A stretch of DNA of 5,837 nucleotides from an uncultured Erysipelotrichaceae bacterium. GTDB lineage: Bacteria; Bacillota_I; Bacilli_A; Erysipelotrichales; Erysipelotrichaceae. The position numbers were made by a program, and so were the translations under genes. The notes under the pieces were generated by a model that did not search any database, was not told the origin of the DNA, and saw nothing but the letters and a program-made list of their open reading frames with translations. Location: NCBI GenBank assembly GCA_937893115.1, contig CALBGK010000056.1, positions 1 through 5,837 on the forward strand. The letters run 5' to 3'. This document shows positions 1 through 5,837 of the stretch, in pieces. Position 1 is the first letter of the stretch. Each line of letters opens with the position of its first letter.

Positions 1-1392
1 TTCTAGCCATGAACCAAAGCCATATAAGATCCCAGCCATGACGAAGGCACCAACTGTAACTTTAAATACAGAGATACCAGATACTGATGCAGCTTCTGGG
101 TTTCCACCAACTGCATATAAGTTCTTACCAAACTTAGTCTTATTCCAGATAAACCATACGATGATAATAGCAGCTACTGCCCATAAGATGATAGTTGGGA
201 AGCCATTGATCCTAGGTATGATCATTCCAGGAATAAATTGGTCAATACCACCGAAAGAAACACCTTTAGTTGAATATGTTACTAAACCGAATATTACTAA
301 CATATTAGCCATTGTGGAAATGAATGGGTGCATCTTAAATTTAGCAGTAAAGAATCCAGCGATAGTTGTAAATAGTGTACATAGCAATACACAGACAAAT
401 AAGGCAAAGAATACTCTAACGATAACTGGCATTGAAGTGAAGTCAAAAATATGGCCAAATACAGAACCAGTATTAGGACCGTTGTGCATGATGATGGTAG
501 CGGCTGTCATACCCATACCAACCATACGTCCAACTGACAAGTCAGTACCTGCCAACATGATTAATCCAGCGACACCTAGTGCTAAAAACATTCTTGGTGA
601 AGCTTGTTGCAAGATACTTAGAATATTATTTACTGTCAATAATTGTAGACCATTCTTAACCATTGGTGTAATGATGCATAGAGCGATGAATACACAGATA
701 ATCGCAATATATAGACCATTCTTCAATAAGAAGTCACGAATATTGAAAGTGTAAGCATAGTTTTCTAGACGTTGTAATAAACTTTCTTTGATAGAGAAGT
801 TAGACATCTTTAGTGAATCGATTAAATGGTATCTAAAGGTGAAGGCACTATGTTTGCGGTCCTTACTGTCTTGGACTGTCTTCTTATAATGCATCTTAGC
901 GTCAAACTGACGATTCTTATAGATATATTTTTCTTCCTTGATCTCTTCTTGGCTGTGTAATTTAGATAATATCTCCTGATGTTCAGTAGCTAAATTCTTC
1001 ATTTTTTCATCATAATCAACTTTAGCCTGTGTCTTTTCAAGTTTTGTACTCTCTTTAACTGGTAAATAATATTCTTGATTATAATGTTCATCTAAATATT
1101 TAACGGCTTCGTTAACCAAGTTAGAGATGGCTTGTTTATTCTTCTCTTCAACCTTTTTAGCTTCTGCTAATTGTTTTTTTAGTTCTTCGAGGCGTTTTGT
1201 CTTCTCTTCTTTGGTATAAATCTTATCCCTTTTTATACTATCGATCTGTTCAGAGAAATCAACTACTTTAAAAGTGCCATTTTCTCTCAATTTATCGATT
1301 TGTGCTTGTATTTTTCCGACATGCTCTTCTATTGGTTGGCGAAGAGCTAATTCCTCTTCGGAACTGAGGATTTTGTAAACTTGTTCTGTCAT
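1..1392 (-). CDS. mglC: MglC-type galactose/methyl-galactoside ABC permease with long N-terminal coiled-coil extension (3' end outside window)
   Basis: This is the membrane channel subunit of a sugar ABC importer of the MglC/RbsC family. The frame is open from the ATG at 1392 to the window edge, giving 464 residues. By comparison with E. coli MglC (about 336 residues, from memory) roughly 85 C-terminal residues are missing. The core starts with a membrane helix at residues 225-244. It then shows family motifs: AGTDLSVGR (281-289), HPFIST (about 354-359), the cytoplasmic loop WNKTKFGKN followed by AVGGNPEAA (416-435), and YGFGSWLE at the visible end. Residues 1-224 are extra: very rich in Lys and Glu, without hydrophobic segments, heptad-like at 60-85 and 105-165, and therefore probably cytoplasmic coiled coil. 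The start is supported by AAGGAG six bases upstream. An internal Met196 (807) would give a classical-length permease but has no good Shine-Dalgarno site. The gene follows mglA by 12 bases. The permease assignment is firm; the extension's role is unknown. Confidence 0.93.
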   Translation of the reverse strand, partial: MTEQVYKILSSEEELALRQPIEEHVGKIQAQIDKLRENGTFKVVDFSEQIDSIKRDKIYTKEEKTKRLEELKKQLAEAKKVEEKNKQAISNLVNEAVKYLDEHYNQEYYLPVKESTKLEKTQAKVDYDEKMKNLATEHQEILSKLHSQEEIKEEKYIYKNRQFDAKMHYKKTVQDSKDRKHSAFTFRYHLIDSLKMSNFSIKESLLQRLENYAYTFNIRDFLLKNGLYIAIICVFIALCIITPMVKNGLQLLTVNNILSILQQASPRMFLALGVAGLIMLAGTDLSVGRMVGMGMTAATIIMHNGPNTGSVFGHIFDFTSMPVIVRVFFALFVCVLLCTLFTTIAGFFTAKFKMHPFISTMANMLVIFGLVTYSTKGVSFGGIDQFIPGMIIPRINGFPTIILWAVAAIIIVWFIWNKTKFGKNLYAVGGNPEAASVSGISVFKVTVGAFVMAGILYGFGSWLE

Positions 1393-1398
1393 ATCTAT

Positions 1399-1404
1399 CT
1401 CCTT
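1399..1404 (-). promoter_or_regulatory. Ribosome-binding site of mglC
   Basis: The minus strand reads AAGGAG six bases before the ATG at 1392, directly after the mglA stop codon (TAA at 1407-1405). This near-perfect site fixes the long reading of mglC, including its N-terminal extension. It also suggests translation coupled to mglA. Confidence 0.85.
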
Positions 1405-2913
1405 TTATAGGTATTTTGCACTGAGTCTTAATAGCTCTTCCTGATTAGTTTCTTTGGTGTTGACGATACCTGCTAATTGTCCATTAGACATAACGCCTAT
1501 TCTATTAGTTATACCTAAGATTTCAGGCATTTCGCTGGAAACGATGATAATGGTTTTACCCTGTTTTGCCATCTCGATGATCAATTCATAGATTTCATAT
1601 TTGGCTCCTACGTCAATACCCCTTGTAGGTTCATCCATCATGAATACCTGTGGCGAACGCTCTAACCATTTACCAAAGATAACTTTTTGTTGGTTACCAC
1701 CAGATAGGCTCGTGATCATATCGTCTGGACCCATACATTTAGTCCTCATGGTCCTGATCTCTTTATTGGTAGCTTTTACCATCTTGTTATTAGATAGAGC
1801 TATACCTTTCATATAAGAAGGTAGATTGGCTATAGTCGTATTAAATGTTAAATCGCACTTTAAGAATAATCCGTTAGCTTTACGCTCTTCGGTTATCATG
1901 GCAAAACCATGTTCAATAGCTTCTTTCGCATCGTTGAAGTTCATCAGACGATTATCGAAATAAACCCTTCCTGACGCTCTTGTTCTAACGCCGAATATTG
2001 TCTCTAACAGTTCGGTACGACCTGCACCCACTAGACCATACAAACCAAATATTTCACCTTTTCTCACATCGAAAGATATATCTTGAAGATGAGGTTCAAA
2101 CTTAGTCGATAGATGTTGAATCGATAAGATTACATCGCCTGGCTTATTATCGACAGGAGGAAAACGATTTTCTAATGAACGTCCTACCATGGCTGATATT
2201 AGTTCATTCATATTCGTTTCTGATGTCTTTTTAGTCATGACCATCTTACCATCACGGAGCACTGATACTTCATCACATATCTCAAAGATTTCATCCATCT
2301 TATGTGAAATATAGATTAAAGAGATACCCTGTGCCTTCAACATTCTCATCATCTCAAATAACTTGTCTACTTCTTGTACAGTTAAAGAAGATGTCGGTTC
2401 ATCAAGTACGATAACCTTAGAATTGTATGATATAGCTCTCGCAATTTCACACATCTGTCTTTGCGATACAGACATATTGCGCATTGGTTGTGTTAAGTTG
2501 ACTGTCATACCGAGTTTTCTAAATAGCTCAGATGACTTCTTTTTCATTCTGCCTTCATCTATAACACCCATAGAATTAGTAGGATAACGACCCAAGAACA
2601 GATTGTCCATGACATTTCTTTCAAGACATTGATTTAACTCCTGATGCACCATGGCAATACCATTTTCTAATGCATCTTTTGGGCCAGAGAAACTAATTTC
2701 TTTGCCCTCTAGAAAAATCTTACCTTCATCTTTCTGATAAGTACCAAAAAGGCATTTCATCATGGTCGACTTTCCAGCTCCGTTTTCTCCCATCAGTCCC
2801 ATTACCGTACCTTCTTTGACATCTAGATTGATATGGTCTAGAACACGGTTACGGCCAAAGGACTTACTCATTCCGCGTATAGATAAGACAACATTTTCAT
2901 TCTTATCTGCCAT
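1405..2913 (-). CDS. mglA: MglA-type double ATPase subunit of galactose/methyl-galactoside ABC importer
   Basis: This cytoplasmic ATP-binding subunit powers sugar import with MglB and MglC. It has 502 residues, close to E. coli MglA (506), and contains two fused nucleotide-binding domains. Domain 1 has Walker A GENGAGKST (42-50), Q-loop Gln91, a degenerate signature MSVSQRQMC (147-155), Walker B with Asp171-Glu172, and H-loop His204. Domain 2 has a Walker A-like GLVGAGRT (293-300) with Arg299 in place of the usual Lys, a canonical signature LSGGNQQK (403-410), Walker B with Asp427-Glu428, and Ser459-Ser460 where the H-loop His would be. This asymmetry, with one competent and one altered site, is normal for the RbsA/MglA/XylG/AraG group. 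The SVSQ signature and the DEPTSSLT segment favour MglA over RbsA. The start at 2913 is preceded by GGGGAG with a seven-base spacer. The gene lies between mglB and mglC in the classical BAC order. Confidence 0.95.
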   Translation of the reverse strand: MADKNENVVLSIRGMSKSFGRNRVLDHINLDVKEGTVMGLMGENGAGKSTMMKCLFGTYQKDEGKIFLEGKEISFSGPKDALENGIAMVHQELNQCLERNVMDNLFLGRYPTNSMGVIDEGRMKKKSSELFRKLGMTVNLTQPMRNMSVSQRQMCEIARAISYNSKVIVLDEPTSSLTVQEVDKLFEMMRMLKAQGISLIYISHKMDEIFEICDEVSVLRDGKMVMTKKTSETNMNELISAMVGRSLENRFPPVDNKPGDVILSIQHLSTKFEPHLQDISFDVRKGEIFGLYGLVGAGRTELLETIFGVRTRASGRVYFDNRLMNFNDAKEAIEHGFAMITEERKANGLFLKCDLTFNTTIANLPSYMKGIALSNNKMVKATNKEIRTMRTKCMGPDDMITSLSGGNQQKVIFGKWLERSPQVFMMDEPTRGIDVGAKYEIYELIIEMAKQGKTIIIVSSEMPEILGITNRIGVMSNGQLAGIVNTKETNQEELLRLSAKYL

Positions 2914-2951
2914 AAGTTTTCTCCCCTGCTTTATGTAGCTATATAAAATTT

Positions 2952-2977
2952 ATAAGGGAGAATTGCTTCTCCCTTAT
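2952..2977 (-). other. Intercistronic hairpin between mglB and mglA
   Basis: An 11-bp perfect inverted repeat (ATAAGGGAGAA and TTCTCCCTTAT) closes a four-base loop. On the transcribed minus strand the loop is GCAA, a GNRA-type tetraloop. The hairpin begins about 25 bases after the mglB stop and ends about 40 bases before the mglA start. The sequence after it is AT-rich but has no clean U-run, so it is not a convincing full terminator. A likely role is protection of the mglB 3' end or partial attenuation, making binding protein more abundant than ATPase. Its 3' arm is also complementary to the mglA Shine-Dalgarno region. Confidence 0.7.
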
Positions 2978-3001
2978 TTTTACAACCAGTATTAATATGA
3001 A

Positions 3002-4276
3002 TTATTGGCTAAGAATTGATGTGTAAGAAGCTGCGTTGTCAGTCTTAACCATATTGATTGCGAATGCATCATATTGATCAGGATTGCCAAGACGGTTTGT
3101 GATATTAGATTCAGTTTGACCATCTCCACCGATGTATTCAACATTTAAGTTCAATAGGTCATCATACTTCTGAAGAAGTGGTTGATATGTAGAACTTAAG
3201 AAGTTGTCAGATGAATTATAGATATTTAACCAAACATTCTTTGTAGGATGTGCCTCGGCATCTAACTGATTAGATACAGGTGCATATGTAACTGTTGAAT
3301 CTAAGAAGTCTTTATAGTTTTCAGCAGTAACTGCAACATTTAATGCATAGTATGAACGAGAAGCTTCATCATATTTATATACATCAGATGATAATACGTT
3401 TCCAGCATCATCAGCAGTACCGATACCTGTATCGATGTCAACACCGTCTAATGCATTACGTAATACTCTTAATGTTAGGTAAGCTTGAACGTCTGCGTGC
3501 TGAGAAATAGTTCCGCCGTATCCTTCAGCGATAGCTGCAACTGCATCTGAGTTAGCATCATATCCGAATGTAGGAACTTTAGTATCTTTTGACCAAGCAT
3601 TGAAGATTGCCATACCCATACCATCGTTGTTAGAAGCTACGATATCGATTTGATCACCGAATGAAGCTGTCCAAGTACCGATTGTATTACCAGCAGTAGC
3701 TGCATCCCAAGTAGCACCTGAAGAGTTCTTCATTTCTTGAGAAGCAAGTTCTCTAACTGTATAAGTAGTTCCGTTGATTTCTAATGTACCGTCTTGAACG
3801 ACAGTAGATGAACCATCAGTGTTGATACCAACTGGGTCACTGTTGATTTCACCATTTACTTCAACACCAGTACCTAATGCGCTACGAACACCTCTTGTAC
3901 GAGCTATTGAGTCATTGTGTCCGATATCGCCAATTGCAAGTACATAACCGATAATACCATCGCCATTACGATCTAAGCCATCAATGTTAGCTTCGATGTA
4001 GTCTCTGATCATCTGACCTTGAAGTTCAGCACCTTGGTTAGCATCAAAACCTACATAGTAAGTATCTTCATTGAAGCTAAGAGCAGCCATATCTAACTCG
4101 CCAGTAGAACTGTTAGATGGCTGACGATTAAACCACACTAGTGGTTTCTCTGCGTTAGCTGAAGTACTTCCAGTAGTAACTGGATCTTCGGAGCTAGCAG
4201 GAGTATCACTGCTACAAGCTGCTAATCCTAAAACCATGAATAGAGCCATAGCAATAGTTAAAAATCTTTTTTTCAT
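3002..4276 (-). CDS. mglB: MglB-like galactose/glucose-binding lipoprotein, apparently circularly permuted
   Basis: This is the extracytoplasmic sugar receptor of the Mgl importer: 424 residues, against about 332 for E. coli MglB. It has a lipoprotein signal peptide (lipobox LAAC, lipidated Cys21) and a Ser/Thr-rich linker (22-43). The fold then starts in the middle of the classical order: LVWFNRQPS (46-54) matches E. coli VVFFNKEPS. A calcium loop follows (Asp102, Asn104, Asp106), then GHNDSIART (119-127), Trp190, SNNDGMGM (215-222) and FGYDA (237-241). The usual C-terminal segment ends near 327. A linker (about 328-346) leads into 347-424, which matches the usual N-terminus: IYNSSDNF (352-359) against IYKYDDNF, and AFAINMV (404-410) against ALAINLV. 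Sugar contacts known from the E. coli protein (Asp14, Phe16, Asn91, His152, Asp154, Arg158, Trp183, Asn211, Asp236) all have counterparts; only Asn256 appears replaced, by Gln259. About 39 extra residues lie between Arg126 and Trp190. The start has AAGGAG six bases upstream. Comparisons are from memory; galactose or glucose as ligand is inferred. Confidence 0.92.
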   Translation of the reverse strand: MKKRFLTIAMALFMVLGLAACSSDTPASSEDPVTTGSTSANAEKPLVWFNRQPSNSSTGELDMAALSFNEDTYYVGFDANQGAELQGQMIRDYIEANIDGLDRNGDGIIGYVLAIGDIGHNDSIARTRGVRSALGTGVEVNGEINSDPVGINTDGSSTVVQDGTLEINGTTYTVRELASQEMKNSSGATWDAATAGNTIGTWTASFGDQIDIVASNNDGMGMAIFNAWSKDTKVPTFGYDANSDAVAAIAEGYGGTISQHADVQAYLTLRVLRNALDGVDIDTGIGTADDAGNVLSSDVYKYDEASRSYYALNVAVTAENYKDFLDSTVTYAPVSNQLDAEAHPTKNVWLNIYNSSDNFLSSTYQPLLQKYDDLLNLNVEYIGGDGQTESNITNRLGNPDQYDAFAINMVKTDNAASYTSILSQ

Positions 4277-4308
4277 TTTCTTCTCCTTTTAGACTTTTAT
4301 CTACTTGC

Positions 4309-4337
4309 ATTCTACAACAAAGAGAAATCGCTTTCAA
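4309..4337 (-). promoter_or_regulatory. Sigma-A type promoter of the mglBAC operon
   Basis: On the minus strand, TTGAAA (-35, 4337-4332) is separated by exactly 17 bases from TAGAAT (-10, 4314-4309). Both boxes are one base from consensus. Transcription would start near 4302, giving a short leader of about 25 bases that ends in the mglB ribosome-binding site AAAAGGAG. The promoter lies just downstream of the telA-HAD terminator, so mglBAC appears to be its own transcription unit. Confidence 0.8.
4323..4337 (-). promoter_or_regulatory. Catabolite-responsive element (cre)-like operator over the mgl -35 box
   Basis: The minus-strand 15-mer TTGAAAGCGATTTCT matches the cre consensus WTGNAANCGNWNNCW at every defined position. 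It includes the whole -35 box and part of the spacer, so a bound CcpA or other LacI-family protein would block RNA polymerase. This fits catabolite repression of a sugar uptake operon. A local GalR-type LacI-family repressor using a similar CG-centred operator is an alternative. Confidence 0.72.
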
Positions 4338-4381
4338 TTATTTTAATTATTTTTTTCTAGCCAAAAATCGCATTATTTTAA

Positions 4382-4407
4382 AAAAAGCCCTGTGCATTGG
4401 GCTTTTT
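4382..4407 (-). terminator. Rho-independent terminator after the HAD phosphatase gene
   Basis: Nine-base arms AAAAAGCCC and GGGCTTTTT enclose an eight-base loop. On the minus strand the stem runs into seven T residues, so it should end the telA-HAD transcript about 40 bases after the phosphatase stop. The structure also has a T-run on the plus strand and could act in both directions, but no plus-strand gene is seen. The 4277-4446 gap holds this terminator plus the mgl promoter and operator. Confidence 0.88.
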
Positions 4408-4446
4408 ATATCTTTTAACTTTTTTTGATTTTTTCGAAGATTAAGA

Positions 4447-5115
4447 CTATAATTTAATATTTCTTTCAAGATATGTAAGTATATCTTGTGGCTTATCGAC
4501 AATCACATCGGCACAGACATTTTCTAGAACTTCAACGCTTCTAAAGCCCCAACTGACACCGATGGTTTTTAGATTAGCATTTTTACCTGTCTTAATATCT
4601 GTCTCACTATCACCGATATATAATACTTCGTCTTTAGCTAGCTTCATCTTGTCGATGATCTCTAATGCTGACGTTGGGTCTGGCTTATTAGGAATATTAT
4701 TGCGTGAGCCAATGACATCTACAAAGTCCACTTCTTTGAAACAATGTTCAATGAGCTTCTTTGTATAATCATCTTGTTTATTGGAATTGACCGCAATTTT
4801 TATGCCACGTCTATTTAATTCCTTGAGTAAGTCATAGATGTCCTCATATGGATGAGTAGTATCCATATATAACTTGTCATAGTAGTAAGTAAATTTTAAG
4901 AGTCCCTCTTCGTACTGGTCTTCTTTTAAACCTTCAGGCATAGCATTTTTAATAAGATTCATGAAGCCATGACCGACCATCAATTTGTATTCATCTTTAG
5001 TATAGGTAGGATATCCATAATCCTCTAAAACAGCGTTGACACTATTACCGATATCTTCAATTGTATCGATTAAGGTGCCGTCTAAATCAAATATAATTCC
5101 CTTAATATCCGTCAT
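4447..5115 (-). CDS. HAD-family hydrolase, phosphoglycolate phosphatase-like (Gph/PpaX type)
   Basis: This is a cytoplasmic haloacid dehalogenase-superfamily phosphatase of 222 residues, the usual length for the Gph/PpaX/beta-phosphoglucomutase-like group. All four motifs are present: motif I DLDGT with nucleophile Asp10 and acid Asp12, motif II Ser111-Asn112, motif III Lys144 in NKPDP, and motif IV GDSETD (168-173) for magnesium. A helical C1 cap lies between motifs I and II (about 18-85). The substrate cannot be read from sequence; phosphoglycolate, pyrophosphate or a sugar phosphate are candidates, and the nearby mgl operon is separated by a terminator, so it gives little support for a sugar role. 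I chose the ATG at 5115 because GGTGAT, complementary to the 16S anti-Shine-Dalgarno region, lies four bases upstream. A GTG at 5127 with AGGA four bases upstream would add four residues. The gene follows telA by 35 bases and probably shares its transcript. Family call is firm. Confidence 0.9.
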   Translation of the reverse strand: MTDIKGIIFDLDGTLIDTIEDIGNSVNAVLEDYGYPTYTKDEYKLMVGHGFMNLIKNAMPEGLKEDQYEEGLLKFTYYYDKLYMDTTHPYEDIYDLLKELNRRGIKIAVNSNKQDDYTKKLIEHCFKEVDFVDVIGSRNNIPNKPDPTSALEIIDKMKLAKDEVLYIGDSETDIKTGKNANLKTIGVSWGFRSVEVLENVCADVIVDKPQDILTYLERNIKL

Positions 5116-5138
5116 AATAATCACCACTTTTTCCTAAA

Positions 5139-5163
5139 TAAAGATGCTTATTAAGCATCTTTA
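5139..5163 (-). repeat. Perfect inverted repeat across the telA stop codon
   Basis: Twelve-base arms (TAAAGATGCTTA and TAAGCATCTTTA) flank a single central base. The hairpin would contain the last telA codons and its TAA stop, and sits about 24 bases before the phosphatase ATG. It is AT-rich, and the following sequence (TTTAGGAAAAAG on the minus strand) lacks a proper U-run, so it is not a clear terminator. It could protect the telA 3' end, weakly attenuate transcription into the phosphatase gene, or tie that gene's translation to telA. Confidence 0.55.
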
Positions 5164-5837
5164 GCTTCTCTTCTGATATCAGTGAGCTTTTCATTGAGTT
5201 CAGTTTCAATCTTACGCAATTCAATTTGAGCTTGAGCTCTCTTTTCTCTGCCCTCTTCTTGAATACGTTTAACTTCATCTAGAGTCTCAATTAACTTCTT
5301 ATTAGTCTCTGTAAGTGTCTCAACATCTACAATACCACGCTCTGATTCCTTAGCTGTATCGATGGTTGCCATCTTTAATGCCTCGGCATTATGCTTAAGC
5401 ATCTTGTTGGTCATCTCTGTAACTTCATTTTGCGCCTTGATAGCTTCTTTAGAATGAGAGATACCCATAGCTATAAGCATCTGTGACTTCCATAAAGGAA
5501 TAGTATTGACAAGAGTAGATTGAATCTTCTCTGTCATCATCGTGTCATTGTTTTGCACAAGACGAATCTGTGGAGCCATCTGTATAGATACAACTCTGGT
5601 AAGTTCTAAGTCATGCAATTTCTTCTCGAAGCGATTGATGGCATTAGATAAATCATTAGCAGCTTGTGCATCTTGAGGAAGACCGCTCTCTTCAGCCTTT
5701 TTCAAAGCGGCCGGCAGTTCATTATTCTTAATTTCCTCTAAGCGCTTTTGACCGGCTAAGATATACATTGTAAGTTCTTTATAGTTGACCAAGTTTTTCT
5801 CATATAGTTGATCTAGTAAGGCAATGTCTTTTAATAG
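5151..5837 (-). CDS. telA: TelA-family toxic anion resistance protein, C-terminal part (5' end outside window)
   Basis: This is the C-terminal 228 residues of a TelA/KlaA-type protein (tellurite or 'toxic anion' resistance family), whose full length is usually about 360-400 residues. The frame stays open to position 5837, and the residues at the edge (ALLDQLYEKN, then YKELTMYILAGQKRLEE) read as ordinary TelA sequence. The true start is therefore upstream of the window, not the TTG at 5792. The family hallmark is at about residues 86-116 from the edge: QMAPQIRLVQNND, then EKIQST, then TIPLWKSQ. From about 130 to the end the protein is charged and helical, probably coiled coil. Members occur in cell-envelope stress and tellurite-resistance settings and are cytoplasmic or membrane-associated; the biochemical activity is not settled, and chromosomal copies in Firmicutes need not confer tellurite resistance. 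The HAD gene follows closely. Family assignment is strong; the gene symbol is a family label. Confidence 0.9.
   Translation of the reverse strand, partial: LLKDIALLDQLYEKNLVNYKELTMYILAGQKRLEEIKNNELPAALKKAEESGLPQDAQAANDLSNAINRFEKKLHDLELTRVVSIQMAPQIRLVQNNDTMMTEKIQSTLVNTIPLWKSQMLIAMGISHSKEAIKAQNEVTEMTNKMLKHNAEALKMATIDTAKESERGIVDVETLTETNKKLIETLDEVKRIQEEGREKRAQAQIELRKIETELNEKLTDIRREAKDA

Noticed and set aside
38..754. Long plus-strand open frame (238 codons)
   Set aside because: It lies wholly antisense to the mglC transmembrane core, whose motifs are unmistakable on the minus strand. The plus-strand product has no recognisable domain or convincing start context.
1..807. Met196 of mglC (ATG at 807) as the real start, giving a classical-length permease
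   Set aside because: The bases before it (CACTAAAG) give no usable Shine-Dalgarno site, while the ATG at 1392 has AAGGAG at ideal spacing right after mglA.
1601..1816. Plus-strand open frame of 71 codons
   Set aside because: It is antisense to the second ATPase domain of mglA and is a shadow of its codon pattern.
2363..2587. Plus-strand open frame of 74 codons
   Set aside because: It is antisense to the first ATPase domain of mglA, with no independent support.
1405..2913. Arg299 replacing the Walker A Lys and Ser replacing the H-loop His in domain 2 of MglA as a sign of decay
   Set aside because: This asymmetry is a normal feature of fused sugar ATPases such as RbsA and MglA; domain 1 keeps the catalytic set and domain 2 keeps the canonical signature.
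3002..4276. MglB as an N-terminally truncated pseudogene
   Set aside because: The missing N-terminal segment is present in frame at the C-terminus, and the signal peptide, RBS and promoter are intact.
4562..4768. Plus-strand open frame of 68 codons
   Set aside because: It is antisense to the HAD phosphatase between motifs II and IV, with no family match or promoter seen.
5151..5792. TTG at 5792 as the true start of the TelA protein
   Set aside because: The same frame continues without a stop to the window edge and encodes conserved TelA-like residues there, so the gene is cut by the window rather than short.

Overview
The window is AT-rich and bacterial, with strong Shine-Dalgarno sites, a sigma-A type promoter, a CcpA-type cre site and a TelA homologue. 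These point to a low-GC Gram-positive (Bacillota). An Erysipelotrichales or related gut Firmicute would fit, but I cannot place it to genus. Every gene I support lies on the minus strand, so transcription runs from high to low coordinates. No mobile element, CRISPR array, tRNA or rRNA was seen.

Layout in transcription order. (1) The 3' part of a telA-family gene enters from the right edge (5837-5151). It is followed closely by a HAD-family phosphatase (5115-4447), and this unit ends at a strong rho-independent terminator (4407-4382). (2) A new promoter at 4337-4309, with a cre-like operator laid over its -35 box, starts an mglBAC-type galactose/methyl-galactoside (or glucose) ABC import operon: mglB binding lipoprotein (4276-3002), an intercistronic hairpin, mglA double ATPase (2913-1405), and mglC permease (1392 to beyond position 1, cut by the window edge).

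The genes should work together as follows. Lipid-anchored MglB captures the sugar outside the membrane, MglC forms the channel, and MglA drives transport from the cytoplasm. The cre site suggests repression when preferred carbon sources are present.

Two parts of this otherwise familiar operon are unusual. MglB reads as a circular permutation of the classical galactose-binding protein: the first ~80 residues of the E. coli-type mature protein, including the sugar-contacting Asp-Asn-Phe, sit at the C-terminus. MglC carries a ~220-residue, highly charged, predicted coiled-coil extension before its first membrane helix, where E. coli MglC has only a short tail. The mglB-mglA gap also holds a hairpin whose 3' arm could instead pair with the mglA ribosome-binding site.
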